This document shows positions 16,858 through 27,417 of a stretch of 64,000 bases of DNA, one piece after another. Both the position numbers and the translations under genes were made by a program. The notes beneath the pieces were generated by a model. That model saw only the letters and a program-made list of their open reading frames with translations, did not search any database and was not told the DNA's origin. The DNA comes from an uncultured Amylibacter sp. (GTDB lineage: Bacteria; Pseudomonadota; Alphaproteobacteria; Rhodobacterales; Rhodobacteraceae): contig CANMGS010000001.1 in NCBI GenBank assembly GCA_947497475.1, positions 682,001 to 746,000 on the forward strand. Direction: 5' to 3'. How positions within the stretch are numbered: the first letter of the stretch is position 1; the number at the start of each line of letters is the position of its first letter.

Positions 16858-18168
16858 TTAATCAGTCGAAACCAGACCTTCTGGCTTACCAACCACCACA
16901 AAGCGCATTGCTTCCGGCTTTAACAACTCTTTCGCGACCCTGTTTACATCGCTCAAAGTCACTGCATTTACCTTGTCATTTCGTGTCTTTGGGTAATCAA
17001 TTGGGTACCCATTCATTTGCATACCAACGAGCAAGCTTGCAATCTGTCCGTTACCATCGAACCGCAATGGATACGCACCAGTTAGGTATTTTTTAGCGGC
17101 ATCCAATTCTTCTTGCGTAACACCATTATCAGCCATCTTACGCCACTCTTCTTTGATCACGTCTATTGCCGTTTTAATCCGGTCATTCGAAGATGAAACA
17201 CTACCAACATAACTGTCAGCGTATTCTTGCGATGCAAGATATGAATACACACCATATGTCAGCCCACGTTTTTCACGCACTTCCATAGTCAAACGCGATG
17301 AAAATGCACTGCCGCCCATCACGTGGTTCATTAAATAAGCCGCGAAAAAATCTGGATGTTCAATATCAATTCCAGCGTGCGCCCAAAGCGCTACTGTTTG
17401 CGGTGTGTTGTAATCCACAACAGTAATTCCACCAGACGCTTTGAACTCTGTTTTTTCTGGCAGGGCTTTACCTGTATCGGGTAAATCCTCTACCAAACTG
17501 TCAACCATTGGGCCAACGTCTTCTGCGCGAATATCACCAACTACGCTTACAAAAATACGATCTTTCGCCATAGCGTTTTTATGCGCAACTCGCATGTCTT
17601 CAACAGTTAACCCAGCAACCGTTTCCAATGTGCCTTCTAAAGGTTGACTATAAACATGGCTTGGGTAGGCAATTGCATTCAATGCACTAGATGCAATTTT
17701 TTGAGGGCTTGATAGGTTAGATTTTACAATTGCTTCTACTTGTTTACGAACCCGCTCAAATGAGGCGTCCGAAAAAGTTGGGTTCGTAATCGCTTGCTTT
17801 AGCAAACCCAAAGCTTCGTCTTGGTTCTCTTTTAAAACACGCGCCGAAATAGAAACACTGTTACGACTTGCATCAAAGCCAAAACTTGCAGCCAACTCTT
17901 CTGTTGCACGCGAAAATGCCGATGCATCCATATCACCAGAACCTTCTTCCAAAAGTCCGGCCATTAAATAGGTTGCACCCATCTTTTCAGGAGCATCCAA
18001 TGATGCCCCTCCTTTAAAAGCAACTTCTAGGGCTACAAATGGAATACTTGGTTCATCCACCAACCAAACCGTAATCCCACCTTTTGTCGTGACTTGCTGA
18101 ATATTCGTCTCGGCAACGGCAACAACTGCACTCAGTGACCAAATGATAAATGTAACAATAAAACGCAT
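16858..18168 (-). CDS. M16-family peptidase homologue, probably inactive partner subunit
   Basis: A 436-residue periplasmic M16 (pitrilysin-fold) protein with a signal peptide (residues 1-19, ending AVVAVAE). The position expected to hold the zinc motif HxxEH instead reads TYLMAGLLEEGSG, so the catalytic histidines are missing. The fold is otherwise retained, including the C-terminal peptidase_M16_C region with REKRGLTYGVYSY. It begins 4 bases after the adjacent M16 gene, which has an intact HxxEH. In this family active and inactive halves commonly pair to enclose the substrate, as in mitochondrial processing peptidase. I infer a heterodimer. Confidence 0.9.
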   Translation of the reverse strand: MRFIVTFIIWSLSAVVAVAETNIQQVTTKGGITVWLVDEPSIPFVALEVAFKGGASLDAPEKMGATYLMAGLLEEGSGDMDASAFSRATEELAASFGFDASRNSVSISARVLKENQDEALGLLKQAITNPTFSDASFERVRKQVEAIVKSNLSSPQKIASSALNAIAYPSHVYSQPLEGTLETVAGLTVEDMRVAHKNAMAKDRIFVSVVGDIRAEDVGPMVDSLVEDLPDTGKALPEKTEFKASGGITVVDYNTPQTVALWAHAGIDIEHPDFFAAYLMNHVMGGSAFSSRLTMEVREKRGLTYGVYSYLASQEYADSYVGSVSSSNDRIKTAIDVIKEEWRKMADNGVTQEELDAAKKYLTGAYPLRFDGNGQIASLLVGMQMNGYPIDYPKTRNDKVNAVTLSDVNRVAKELLKPEAMRFVVVGKPEGLVSTD

Positions 18169-18172
18169 AATC

Positions 18173-19504
18173 TTATCCCTTCGTCTCTGGCAATAACCAG
18201 GCCGAAACCGAGTTGTTTATATTTAAAACTTTTCGCGCTGCAGCCATCACATCGTCGGCGGTAACCGATTGTAAAATATCAGGCCAAGCTTGGACATCTT
18301 CAATAGTTAAACCTGATGTTAAAGCACTGCCATATTCGCGTGCTAAACCAGCTAGGCTGTCGCGTGCAAAAATTTGCGCTGCCTTCGATTGTTTTTTCAA
18401 ACGTTCTAGATGTGCGACATCAATCTCAGTTTCCAAAAACGTCTCTAACGCTTTATCCAAAGCTGCTTCAGCTTCTTCGTGTGAAGTACCAGGCGAAGGT
18501 AAAATATAGACGCCAAAAGTATCCTGATCCAAAGACAATCCACTATAAAATGCAGAGCTTTGAACAACAACTTTCTGCTTCAATTGTAATTCTTGCCCGA
18601 AATAAGATGTAAGACCTGAACCGCCTAGTAACTCTGCCAACATAACCAACGCAGCAGCTTCTTTTTGATCACCTGACTTACGGTTTTCAGCCAAATATGT
18701 CCGAACAAATTGTGGCTGGCGTGCACGCGCATCTTTCATCTCAATACGTGCAGGTGCCAGATGAGGAGGCTCTTGTGTGCGGGCACGTTCCGGTAAAGTC
18801 GAAGACGGTGTACGTGGTCCATAATGCTCTATCGCTAATTCACGTACTTCTTCGGGTGTTGTATCTCCTGCTACAACCAAAATTGCGTTATTCGGCGCAT
18901 AATAAGTCTTATAAAAATCCAGAGCGTCTTGTCTGTTCAGCTGCTCAATCTCATGCATCCAACCAATCACAGGAACGCCGTAGCGGTGATTATGATATTG
19001 TAGGGCACGACGCTGTTCGCCCAACAATGCACTTGGGTTGTTTTCAGTACGTGAATTGCGTTCTTCAATAACAACATCACGTTCTGGCAAAACCTCTTCT
19101 TCAGATAAGATCAAATTTTGCATCCGATCTGATTCTGACTTCATCATCAATGACAATCGGTCAGCAGACACACGTTGGAAATAAGCCGTATAGTCATATG
19201 ACGTAAAAGCATTCTCCTGCCCGCCATTCGCGGCAATAATCTCAGAAAACTCTCCGGATTTCATAGTTTCAGTCCCTTTGAACATCAAATGTTCTAGGAA
19301 ATGCGCAATACCTGACTTACCCGCCTTTTCATCGGCAGAACCAACGCGGTACCAAACCATATGCGTTACGACTGGGGCACGGTGATCCTCTATCACAACC
19401 ACTTGCATACCATTATCTAATTCGAAAGATGTTACGTTTTCCGCATATAGAACCGATGGTATTAAAAATGCAGCAAACGCAATAAAACCTGTAATTATCT
19501 TCAT
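18173..19504 (-). CDS. M16-family zinc metallopeptidase, active subunit
   Basis: A 443-residue peptidase with a signal peptide (residues 1-21, ending SVLYAE). The inverted zinc motif HFLEHLMFKGT (HxxEH) is intact, with a downstream glutamate in PERDVVIEERNSR as third ligand region. M16 enzymes degrade peptides or process precursors; this one would work in the periplasm. Gene order and 4-bp spacing with the catalytically dead homologue downstream suggest co-translation and complex formation. Confidence 0.93.
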   Translation of the reverse strand: MKIITGFIAFAAFLIPSVLYAENVTSFELDNGMQVVVIEDHRAPVVTHMVWYRVGSADEKAGKSGIAHFLEHLMFKGTETMKSGEFSEIIAANGGQENAFTSYDYTAYFQRVSADRLSLMMKSESDRMQNLILSEEEVLPERDVVIEERNSRTENNPSALLGEQRRALQYHNHRYGVPVIGWMHEIEQLNRQDALDFYKTYYAPNNAILVVAGDTTPEEVRELAIEHYGPRTPSSTLPERARTQEPPHLAPARIEMKDARARQPQFVRTYLAENRKSGDQKEAAALVMLAELLGGSGLTSYFGQELQLKQKVVVQSSAFYSGLSLDQDTFGVYILPSPGTSHEEAEAALDKALETFLETEIDVAHLERLKKQSKAAQIFARDSLAGLAREYGSALTSGLTIEDVQAWPDILQSVTADDVMAAARKVLNINNSVSAWLLPETKG

Positions 19505-19600
19505 GCTAATATCGCAGCCTTTTGAAAACTTCTTCAGGTATACCTAGGAGCAATTATTCCCCTAGGCAATAAAACATACGCATTTGTGAAGATTAAAGAT

Positions 19601-20134
19601 TTATTCCGCTGATGTAACGGATGGCGTACGCACACCTTGGCGACGCAGGCGATTCAATTCTTGTGTCTGCTCAATAGATTGATTTTGGTATGTCTTCAAT
19701 CGACTGCCAAATCCAAACCAACGTTCAAAACGCTTACGACGATTCTTCTTATTGAATTTTTTGTCGTCCTCAGCAATCTGATCACGGATATCCGCAGAAA
19801 CGCCATTGCGAGATGCCGCAGCAATCAAAGCTTGCTCATCATTTGCAACCAATGTGCTATCTAAACGATCTGGTTGACCACCCAACGCTGCAACAGCATC
19901 TTTTTGTGGCACTAAGTCAACGCGGTTGACCGATCCTAGAGCGGGCTCAGGCAGAGTTGTCGTATCTTCAGGAATTTCCAGCTCTTTTGTTGGCACGATC
20001 GCGAACTCATCAGGACCCGCATCACGAATTTTAAAATCGCCATTCTTGTCAAAAATTTCTTTATCACGCCCACACGCAGTGACCGCCATGCTTACAACAA
20101 GCATTAAAATAACTGTATTCGAACGAAAAATCAT
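19601..20134 (-). CDS. bamF: BamF-like lipoprotein (DUF3035), outer-membrane assembly
   Basis: A lipoprotein of about 177 residues. The frame opens at a TTG six codons upstream, but the ATG at 20134 gives a classic lipoprotein signal with lipobox VTAC (C21). The segment KIRDAGPDEFAIVPTKELEIP contains the RxxPDEF-type motif conserved in DUF3035, identified as the BamF component of the alphaproteobacterial BAM complex in Caulobacter. Residues near 120-177 are rich in charged residues and include RRKRFERWFGFGS. It would sit on the inner face of the outer membrane and assist barrel insertion. It lies next to lspA, which processes lipoproteins. Confidence 0.85.
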   Translation of the reverse strand: MIFRSNTVILMLVVSMAVTACGRDKEIFDKNGDFKIRDAGPDEFAIVPTKELEIPEDTTTLPEPALGSVNRVDLVPQKDAVAALGGQPDRLDSTLVANDEQALIAAASRNGVSADIRDQIAEDDKKFNKKNRRKRFERWFGFGSRLKTYQNQSIEQTQELNRLRRQGVRTPSVTSAE

Positions 20135-20193
20135 GTGCTGCACACACCCCAAGAAACTCTTTTCATGCTGTTTACCCTAGAATTATACCCGCG

Positions 20194-20664
20194 TCACGCC
20201 TTCTTTGGCAGCTTTTCTGAAAAGAATATGAAACCAAAGGCACCCGCAAAGACAAATATATCTGCAACGTTAAACACAGAAGGGTTTTGCCAGCCACAAC
20301 ACGACATGTTCAAAAAGTCGGCAACAGCCCCGTGAATGACACGATCAAGCGCATTTCCAAGCGCTCCACCGATCACACAACCAAACAAAACAGCAGCAAA
20401 CCATCCTGTAAATTGACGTGAATACCACAAAACACCGGTCGAAATTGCGACAGCTAAAATAATTAACCCCCAGCGCATGATTTCAGAATCATTCCCAAAC
20501 AGGCCGAAATTAATACCATCATTCCAACCCATTCTAAAATTCAGCAATGGTGGGATCACATCAATTTCGCGCCCATCAACCAACCGCAGATAAAACACCA
20601 CGTACCATTTCGTAAACTGATCAATCAGAAACGTAATAATGGCGACAAGTGCTGTTTTACCCAT
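20194..20664 (-). CDS. lspA: Lipoprotein signal peptidase (signal peptidase II)
   Basis: A 156-residue inner-membrane aspartyl protease that removes signal peptides from prolipoproteins after diacylglycerol transfer. Four transmembrane helices can be placed. The catalytic aspartates are in GNALDRVIHG and GAVADFLNM, matching the family GNxxDR and DF motifs. It lies 11 bp downstream of purH and upstream of bamF, whose product is a lipoprotein substrate, all in the same direction. Confidence 0.96.
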   Translation of the reverse strand: MGKTALVAIITFLIDQFTKWYVVFYLRLVDGREIDVIPPLLNFRMGWNDGINFGLFGNDSEIMRWGLIILAVAISTGVLWYSRQFTGWFAAVLFGCVIGGALGNALDRVIHGAVADFLNMSCCGWQNPSVFNVADIFVFAGAFGFIFFSEKLPKKA

Positions 20665-20675
20665 AATTATAGTCC

Positions 20676-22265
20676 TTAGTGTCTAAAGTGGCGCATGCCT
20701 GTGTAAACCATTGCCAAACCAGCTTCGTCCGCTGCTTTGATGACTTCGTCATCACGCATAGAACCACCAGGTTGAATAACAGCCGTTGCACCGGCTTCTG
20801 CGGCCGTTAACAAACCGTCAGAGAATGGGAAAAACGCATCAGATGCCACAACAGAGCCTTTGGTCAATGGTGTATCCAATCCCATGGCTTCAGCCATATC
20901 AATAGATTTACGCGCTGCAATGCGTGTACTGTCCACACGGCTCATCTGGCCTGCGCCAACACCTACTGTCGCTTGGTCTTTTACATAAACAATCGCGTTT
21001 GATTTCACGTGTTTTGCCACTTTCCATGCAAACAACATATCGCGCAACTCATCATCAGATGGGCCACGTTTTGTCACCACTTTCAGATCATCCAAACCAA
21101 TAAATCCATTATCGCGGTCTTGGATCAAATATCCACCTGATACTTGTTTCCAAACCTGACCCACTGTGCGGATGTCAGGCAAACCACCTGTTTCCAACAA
21201 ACGCAGGTTCTTCTTGGTTGCGAAAATCTCTTTTGCTTCATCACTAATGCTTGGTGCAATCACAACTTCAGTGAAAATCTCAACAATTTGTTCTGCTGTT
21301 GCAGCATCCAAAGTTTGGTTCAGCGCGATAATCCCGCCAAATGCAGATGTACGGTCACAATCAAATGCAGATTGATATGCCTCTGCCAAAGTCGCACCGC
21401 GTGCCACACCACATGGGTTCGCATGTTTGATGATTGCACAGGCTGGACCTTCTGCTGGATCAAATTCTGCCACCAATTCAAATGCTGCATCTGTATCATT
21501 GATGTTGTTGTAAGATAATTCCTTACCCTGCAACTGTACCGCTGTTGAAACACCTTCACGTGTGCTGCCATCGCGGTAAAAGCTTGCTGTTTGATGTGGG
21601 TTCTCACCATAACGCAATGTTTGTGCATGTGTGCCTGCAATCGCTTTGCGGCGCGGTGCATCCGCACCAATTGCACCAGCCATCCAAGTTGATACAGCCG
21701 CATCATATGCACCTGTACGCGCATAAGCCGTTTGCGCCATCTTTTGACGGAACTCTAGGCTTGTACCACCACCCGTTACGCTCATCTCTTCCAACAATGC
21801 GTCGTAATCTTCAACATCCACAACTGTAACAACGAAACCATGGTTCTTTGCTGCCGCACGGATCATTGCTGGGCCACCAATATCGATATTCTCGATACAA
21901 TCATCATAAGCACCTCCAGCAGCAACAGTTGCTTCAAACGGGTATAAATTCACAACCAACAAATCAATCGCGCCAATGCCATGCTCACTCATCGCTTCCA
22001 AATGGTCGTCATTGTCGCGCAACGCCAACAAACCGCCATGCACCATTGGGTGCAAAGTTTTCACACGACCGTCCATCATTTCAGGAAAGTTTGTAATGTC
22101 AGACACATCTTTCACAGGCAAACCAGCATCGCGAATGGCTTTTGCCGTACCACCAGTGGATAACAACTCAACACCAGCCTCATTTAAAGAGCTGGCCAAA
22201 TCAATCAGCCCCGTTTTATCAGATACAGAAAGCAATGCGCGGCGAATGGAAACTGGGCTGTTCAT
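20676..22265 (-). CDS. purH: Bifunctional AICAR formyltransferase/IMP cyclohydrolase
   Basis: A 529-residue protein catalysing the last two steps of de novo purine synthesis. The N-terminal MGS-like IMP cyclohydrolase domain ([50 protein letters not shown]) is followed by the AICAR transformylase domain ([45 protein letters not shown]). Length is normal. It heads lspA in the same direction and follows the heparinase-like gene. Confidence 0.98.
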   Translation of the reverse strand: MNSPVSIRRALLSVSDKTGLIDLASSLNEAGVELLSTGGTAKAIRDAGLPVKDVSDITNFPEMMDGRVKTLHPMVHGGLLALRDNDDHLEAMSEHGIGAIDLLVVNLYPFEATVAAGGAYDDCIENIDIGGPAMIRAAAKNHGFVVTVVDVEDYDALLEEMSVTGGGTSLEFRQKMAQTAYARTGAYDAAVSTWMAGAIGADAPRRKAIAGTHAQTLRYGENPHQTASFYRDGSTREGVSTAVQLQGKELSYNNINDTDAAFELVAEFDPAEGPACAIIKHANPCGVARGATLAEAYQSAFDCDRTSAFGGIIALNQTLDAATAEQIVEIFTEVVIAPSISDEAKEIFATKKNLRLLETGGLPDIRTVGQVWKQVSGGYLIQDRDNGFIGLDDLKVVTKRGPSDDELRDMLFAWKVAKHVKSNAIVYVKDQATVGVGAGQMSRVDSTRIAARKSIDMAEAMGLDTPLTKGSVVASDAFFPFSDGLLTAAEAGATAVIQPGGSMRDDEVIKAADEAGLAMVYTGMRHFRH

Positions 22266-22329
22266 AAGATCGGTCCTTTGTATTGGCCGCCCCCCAAAGG
22301 CGACCCTAAATAGCTATCTTGGGTGTGCA

Positions 22330-24015
22330 CTATAAACGAGTCACAACCCAACTTACGGCGCCTTCATAGTTAACTGCGTAAGAAGTTACCACGATTTGTT
22401 TTGTCGCGCGTGGTTTCAAACGGTCTGCCGAGAAATATGCACTGCCTTCCAGTGATATTTTCCCACCAGAGGCTTTAAATATCCAAACTTCCTCATTGGG
22501 CAGCTTCAATGATACCGCTGTTCCGCCCAAATCCAATTCCGCATCGACATCTGCTGCCAATCGAAACCGCGATATAAATGGGATTGTCCGCGTGACTTGA
22601 TGTAAAATCGCAGCATCAAAAACAGCTTCGTCTTTTTTATGCGCACAATACAAACGATCCGTACCTGACAGGCTGCGCCCATTCGCGGACATTTCAATAC
22701 TGCGGTTATACGTCAGCCCAAACTCATCTTTGTAACCAACATGCTGCCCTGACAACAAAGCGGCGCTGCCAGCCTCGCGTTCAGATCGGATCAACTTTAC
22801 ACCTGCGGCATCAGACATCGGCGCCACCTGCCTGCGTTTCCGTATTGATGCTTCTGATGAAAACGGTTGAATAGAGAGTACATTAAAAGCAGCCGCTGTT
22901 TTAGCGGCAATACGCCATCCTTGGCTTAAATTACTCCCAGCGCCTGTGCTTTTGAAAATACAGTGTTCCCCACTGGAAAACTCAAATCCCAACGCGCAAT
23001 CATATCGCGCATCCGCTTCAGGTGGGGGCGCCATATCTGCAACCAAAACAGATGCCCCCCTAGACATCCGCGAATATCCCATGACATCCCCAAGCACCGA
23101 TGTGCCACGCACACCGCCATCTTGTAGGATATTATCAATGCGTTCTGCATCCGATGCTTCACCACCATGAAATTCAGCCAAACGTCCATCACCCATACGC
23201 AAAGTACGTATCAACGGTGCAATACGTTCAATCGCAGTCAATAATGCACGATCAGGTGTTCGGTCAGCAGTGGTAATGCCCTGATCCACCCAAACCAACA
23301 GTGTGAATATTTCCAATAATTCTTCTGGATTGCGCGAAGGAATATCACCGCCTTCGCCAATGTAAGTTTCGCATTCTTTCGTCAGCCGTGCCAATGACGG
23401 CTTTAGGTCTTTTGCAAATTCTTCCAGTGCCAATGCACTATAAACATACCCCACCAAAGCCTGAAATCTTGGCAACCCTTCGGGTGCAGTATTCCACGTT
23501 TTTTTCAAAAACCGCGCATGGTGCGAAATCGCTGCGAAATACTGTTTTGATTGCGCCGCATCTGCCCCATTCAGCAAAACAATCGCATGATTGACCAACC
23601 GAATGATCCGCGCGCCCGCCATTTCTGGCGTCCAAGCAAGATTTTCACCGTTTCCAAAACGCACCAGCCAGTCATAAAACCATAACTTTGCAGTATCCAA
23701 GCATGTGCGGGAACCATTCGCCGCCAAATCATCTAACCAGAAAAACCCATGCGCTTTGATTTGGAACCCTTGGTGGTCTTTCTCCACATCCCAAATCATA
23801 TCTTCTGGCTCTTTGATCAATCGCCCATCAATCAGAAAGTTTCCAGCTGCCAGCTGCAACCCTTTTCCAGACGATCCAACACCACGTGGCATCGGTTGCG
23901 ATGTAAACGCTTTGGCAGCCCGTCCGCGACGCGTGCTTTTCGCCAAAGCTTGCGTCTTCCGATCCAGATGATCAGTTTTTAGAAATTCAAAAAGTTCGAA
24001 AATCTTTGCAACCAC
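22330..24015 (-). CDS. Heparinase II/III-like family protein
   Basis: A 561-residue protein of the heparinase II/III-like family. The N-terminal alpha-helical toroid-like part contains WFYDWLVRFGNGENLAWTPE, and the C-terminal beta-rich domain (from about residue 320) contains GYSRMSRGASVLVADMAPPP and FNRSIEMSANGRSLSGTDR-like segments. No signal peptide is evident, unlike true secreted heparinases, so a glycan lyase role is doubtful. In Rhodobacterales it is typically found between rsmB and purH, as here. The assigned start is GTG with a weak ribosome binding site, so the start is uncertain. Confidence 0.82.
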   Translation of the reverse strand: MVAKIFELFEFLKTDHLDRKTQALAKSTRRGRAAKAFTSQPMPRGVGSSGKGLQLAAGNFLIDGRLIKEPEDMIWDVEKDHQGFQIKAHGFFWLDDLAANGSRTCLDTAKLWFYDWLVRFGNGENLAWTPEMAGARIIRLVNHAIVLLNGADAAQSKQYFAAISHHARFLKKTWNTAPEGLPRFQALVGYVYSALALEEFAKDLKPSLARLTKECETYIGEGGDIPSRNPEELLEIFTLLVWVDQGITTADRTPDRALLTAIERIAPLIRTLRMGDGRLAEFHGGEASDAERIDNILQDGGVRGTSVLGDVMGYSRMSRGASVLVADMAPPPEADARYDCALGFEFSSGEHCIFKSTGAGSNLSQGWRIAAKTAAAFNVLSIQPFSSEASIRKRRQVAPMSDAAGVKLIRSEREAGSAALLSGQHVGYKDEFGLTYNRSIEMSANGRSLSGTDRLYCAHKKDEAVFDAAILHQVTRTIPFISRFRLAADVDAELDLGGTAVSLKLPNEEVWIFKASGGKISLEGSAYFSADRLKPRATKQIVVTSYAVNYEGAVSWVVTRL

Positions 24016-24021
24016 GGGAAA

Positions 24022-25317
24022 CTATCCAGCCTTTTTCGTCAATCGTGCAACAAAAAAGCCATCCATGCCACCTTGATCCCCTAAGAAATGTGGCAAAGTG
24101 CGGATACAGCCGCGTTTATTCACCCACTGCTCAGGGATATTCAAAGCCGTTGCATCAATCGGGTCGATTTCAGCGGCATCCGTTTCACGTACAAATTGCA
24201 AAATCTGATCTTCACCTTCTGCACGAAACAGCGAACATGTGCTGTAAACCATCATCCCACCAGGCTTTAACCAAGCAAAAGAACGATCCAGCATCTGGCG
24301 TTGCAATTCGACCAAGCTTTTGATCGTGGTCTTATCTTTCAAATGCGGCAAATCTGGGTGGCGACGGATCGTTCCCGTTGCAGAACAAGGCGCATCCAGC
24401 AGGATCGCATCATATTGCGTCAACGGATCCCACGTCAAAACATCCGCCGTTACAACAACCGCACTCAATCCAGTGCGCACCAAATTTTCACGCACCCGTT
24501 CCAAACGGTATTTCGATAAATCAGCCGCCGTAACATCACCGCCAGCCGCTGCCAGTTGCAGCGTTTTACCACCAGGAGCTGCGCATAAATCCAAAACGGT
24601 TTGACCCGCCACATCGCCCAAAGCTTTCGCAGGCAAACTTGCCGCCACATCCTGCACCCACCAAGCACCGTCTTCATAACCAGCCATCTTGGAAATCTGG
24701 CCCGCATTGTGCAACCGCAAGCTTCGATCACCAATCACTTCTGCATCCAGTTCTTTGGACAGCCGCGCAACATCGTCTGCGGATTTGACAGTGATATCCA
24801 ATGGCACAGGTTTCACATGCGCCTCTTCAATCGCCTCAATCGCTTTCTCGCCGTGATCCCCGATCACCATTTTGCGCAAAACATAGGGCAATTGCTGTGT
24901 CGGGTGTTCTTCCCAATGCTCACGCCCTTCAGTGTCCAGCTTACGGCACACTGCATTCACCAGACCTGACAAAAATGACGTATGGCGCGATACTTTTGCC
25001 ATATTCACTGCACTATCAATCGCCGCATGGGGGCTGATGCCATCCACCAATAGCTCTGTCGCACAAATCCGCAGGATATGACGTGCCCGCACAGGTGGTT
25101 CTTTTTTCAGATAAAAGTCGATCAACATATCCAGCGGCTCAAGGTGGCGCAATGTGCTTTGCACCAAGCTTTGCGCCCGCGCCCGCTCTGATCCAGACAG
25201 TTTTTTCATAATATCACTGCCCGGATCTGTCAGTTCAGACAGCGCACGTTTTTCGACCAAAACACCGTTTAACATGCTTAGTGCTGCCAGACGCGCGGAT
25301 AACCCAGCTTTTGCCAT
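24022..25317 (-). CDS. rsmB: 16S rRNA (cytosine-C5) methyltransferase, RsmB/NOP2 family
   Basis: A 431-residue RNA m5C methyltransferase. An N-terminal NusB-like helical domain (residues 1-140) is followed by the SAM-dependent domain with VLDLCAAPGGKTLQLA (motif I), ILLDAPCSATGTIRRHPD (motif IV with catalytic cysteine region) and MVYSTCSLFRAEGEDQI (motif VI cysteine). It modifies a cytosine in 16S rRNA during ribosome assembly. The stop lies 6 bp before the start of the heparinase-like gene, consistent with an operon. Confidence 0.93.
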   Translation of the reverse strand: MAKAGLSARLAALSMLNGVLVEKRALSELTDPGSDIMKKLSGSERARAQSLVQSTLRHLEPLDMLIDFYLKKEPPVRARHILRICATELLVDGISPHAAIDSAVNMAKVSRHTSFLSGLVNAVCRKLDTEGREHWEEHPTQQLPYVLRKMVIGDHGEKAIEAIEEAHVKPVPLDITVKSADDVARLSKELDAEVIGDRSLRLHNAGQISKMAGYEDGAWWVQDVAASLPAKALGDVAGQTVLDLCAAPGGKTLQLAAAGGDVTAADLSKYRLERVRENLVRTGLSAVVVTADVLTWDPLTQYDAILLDAPCSATGTIRRHPDLPHLKDKTTIKSLVELQRQMLDRSFAWLKPGGMMVYSTCSLFRAEGEDQILQFVRETDAAEIDPIDATALNIPEQWVNKRGCIRTLPHFLGDQGGMDGFFVARLTKKAG

Positions 25318-25450
25318 TCAAATATGCCCTATACGCAAAGAAAATCTTATCTAAGGGCTTATGCCCGAAAGATTGCCGCACAACCAGTGCATAAAATTGC
25401 CCTTTGTTTATTCTTGCGCTAAATAAACCACAGAAATGATAGGTTACCCC

Positions 25451-25639
25451 ATGACTGCAAGCCCAACTGACAAAACAAAACGTATCGAAGATGCTGCAAA
25501 ACGCGCGCTTGAAGAAGCACAAAAGCGCAAAGCAGAGAACAAAGGTTTGAATCTACAACCAGAGCTTGGTGGTCGCAACGGCCCAGAACCCACGCGTTTT
25601 GGCGATTGGGAAAAAAAGGGCATTACATCGGATTTTTAG
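25451..25639 (+). CDS. DUF1674 protein (SDHAF4-like succinate dehydrogenase assembly factor)
   Basis: A 62-residue protein ending PELGGRNGPEPTRFGDWEKKGITSDF, the hallmark C-terminus of DUF1674. Its mitochondrial relatives (SDHAF4/Sdh8) bind flavinylated SdhA during complex II assembly; the bacterial role is assumed to be similar. The ATG at 25451 is preferred over an in-frame ATG at 25436 because homologues begin with a short disordered stretch. It is divergent from rsmB. Confidence 0.88.
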   Translation: MTASPTDKTKRIEDAAKRALEEAQKRKAENKGLNLQPELGGRNGPEPTRFGDWEKKGITSDF

Positions 25640-25721
25640 AAAATTCGCGTGATAATTCCTTAGCCCATTAATCTAATCACAGAATCCATCCGTTCTAATC
25701 GTTCCAAACAAGGGACCGATT

Positions 25722-26489
25722 ATGAAATCGTATATTTTTTTAGCATTCAGCACATGGTGGATCGTATTTTCACCACTCTTCGCACAGGCACAATCCGAAA
25801 ACTACACATGGATGGTCTGGGAACAACGTAAGGTCGATCGCAATTTGTGCGAAACCAAAAATCTGTGTTCTCCACAACGCAAATATATCACGCGCCTTAT
25901 CGAACAACCCACCGAACAAAAAGCCCGTGAAATGCTGGGTGCTATTGCACAATTGGCAAAACTACGCGGACAACCCGTTGAACATCCAGAAGCACCGCAA
26001 ATGTGTCGCAACACAGAAGCAGGCAAAATTTTGGGCTTTGATCCAGAGCTTTGGGATATGTCCGAAAAACTGGCAGCACTTAAAGATTTAGAAGGCGTCT
26101 ACTTCTCTGTTCAAACAATGAAAGGCCCCAAATCATACAAAGGTCAATTCGGTCTGGATATCCAAAAAGATATGGAAGCACGTTTCGCGAATGCAGGTTT
26201 GTCCGTTTTATCCGAAGAACAAATGGAAGAAACAGCAGGTAAACCCCATCTGAACATCTACTTCTCAAACACCAATCCGAAAACAGGATGTACATACAGC
26301 GTATTCGCAAGTCTTACACAAACCATGCTGCTGACACGCAATCACACCACTAAACTGAAAGTTGGCACATGGGGCTTTTCTGGCGGCCCATCCAAAGATC
26401 ACCCAAACGGCACCGAATACGATGCCGTCATGCGTGTCGTTGATAGGTTCTTAGAGGATTACAAACGGGCGAATATCCTGCGGAACTAA
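25722..26489 (+). CDS. Secreted protein of unknown function
   Basis: I do not recognise this 255-residue protein. Residues 1-24 form a signal peptide (hydrophobic [15 protein letters not shown], cleavage after AQAQ). The mature part is mixed alpha/beta and carries four cysteines (C43, C49, C95 and one near 194), which could make two periplasmic disulfides. The C-terminal 75 residues ([22 protein letters not shown]...) look like a beta sheet. A ribosome binding site AGGGA precedes the ATG. The stop overlaps the convergent dapB stop by 4 bases. No operon partner is apparent. Confidence 0.8.
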   Translation: MKSYIFLAFSTWWIVFSPLFAQAQSENYTWMVWEQRKVDRNLCETKNLCSPQRKYITRLIEQPTEQKAREMLGAIAQLAKLRGQPVEHPEAPQMCRNTEAGKILGFDPELWDMSEKLAALKDLEGVYFSVQTMKGPKSYKGQFGLDIQKDMEARFANAGLSVLSEEQMEETAGKPHLNIYFSNTNPKTGCTYSVFASLTQTMLLTRNHTTKLKVGTWGFSGGPSKDHPNGTEYDAVMRVVDRFLEDYKRANILRN

Positions 26490-27295
26490 AGCCCCAACAC
26501 ATCCATCATGTCGTATTCACCAGGCGCTTTACCCTGCCCCCAAAGCGCAGCTTTCAACGCACCACGTGCGAAAATTTGACGATCCGTTGCCAAGTGACGC
26601 AAAACAATACGCTCACCATCTGCTGCAAAGATAACATCATGCTCGCCAACGACATCGCCACCACGAATAGCATGGAACCCAATATCACCACGCTTACGCG
26701 CACCTGTGATACCATCACGCCCACGATCCGACACATCTTTAAGGTTTACACCACGCCCCTCGGCCGCCGCTTCACCCAACATCAATGCCGTACCAGATGG
26801 TGCATCCACTTTATGCTTATGATGCCCTTCAATGATCTCAATATCGAAATCAGCATCCAACGCTTCGGCAACCTTCTTGGTCAATTGCGTCAACAAATTC
26901 ACACCCAAGCTCATGTTTCCAGCGCGCACAATCGCACAATCGCGCGCCGCAGCATTCAGCTTTGCCAAATGCGTATCATCAAAACCTGTAGTTCCAATCA
27001 CATGCACTGCACCCATTTGCGCTGCCAATTCCGAATGGGCCACAGTAGCATCAGGGGATGTAAAATCAATAATTGCCTGCGCTTTGGAAAATGCTTCCGA
27101 TGGATTATCCGAAACCATCACACCAGTTGCCGCACCGCCCATCGCAACACCCAAATCTTGACCAACCCAATCGTGACCAGACCGTTCCGTGACACCGCAC
27201 AAAGCAGCTTTATCGCTTTCGTTCACAGCCTTAATCAACATCTGCCCCATACGACCAGAGGCACCAACGATAGCAATTTGTGTCACATCAGACAT
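26486..27295 (-). CDS. dapB: 4-hydroxy-tetrahydrodipicolinate reductase
   Basis: A 269-residue enzyme of the diaminopimelate/lysine pathway that reduces hydroxy-tetrahydrodipicolinate with NAD(P)H. The N-terminal Rossmann fold has [11 protein letters not shown], and the catalytic signature [19 protein letters not shown] contains the active-site histidine and lysine. dapA, for the preceding step, is at the far end of the window, not adjacent. Confidence 0.98.
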   Translation of the reverse strand: MSDVTQIAIVGASGRMGQMLIKAVNESDKAALCGVTERSGHDWVGQDLGVAMGGAATGVMVSDNPSEAFSKAQAIIDFTSPDATVAHSELAAQMGAVHVIGTTGFDDTHLAKLNAAARDCAIVRAGNMSLGVNLLTQLTKKVAEALDADFDIEIIEGHHKHKVDAPSGTALMLGEAAAEGRGVNLKDVSDRGRDGITGARKRGDIGFHAIRGGDVVGEHDVIFAADGERIVLRHLATDRQIFARGALKAALWGQGKAPGEYDMMDVLGL

Positions 27296-27417
27296 AACAG
27301 AACTCCATAATTATTGCCCCTCCTTTACCCCGCATAATCGCCAAAGGCAAAGGCTAGCTTGCACACGCGTCCCAACTCTCTTAAATGAAGCATCACGAAA
27401 TAAAGGTAGAATCTCTT

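Noticed and set aside
26576-27310. Long plus-strand frame (244 codons) opposite dapB
   Set aside because: It is fully antisense to dapB, which has complete catalytic motifs; low-complexity shadow of a biased codon strand.
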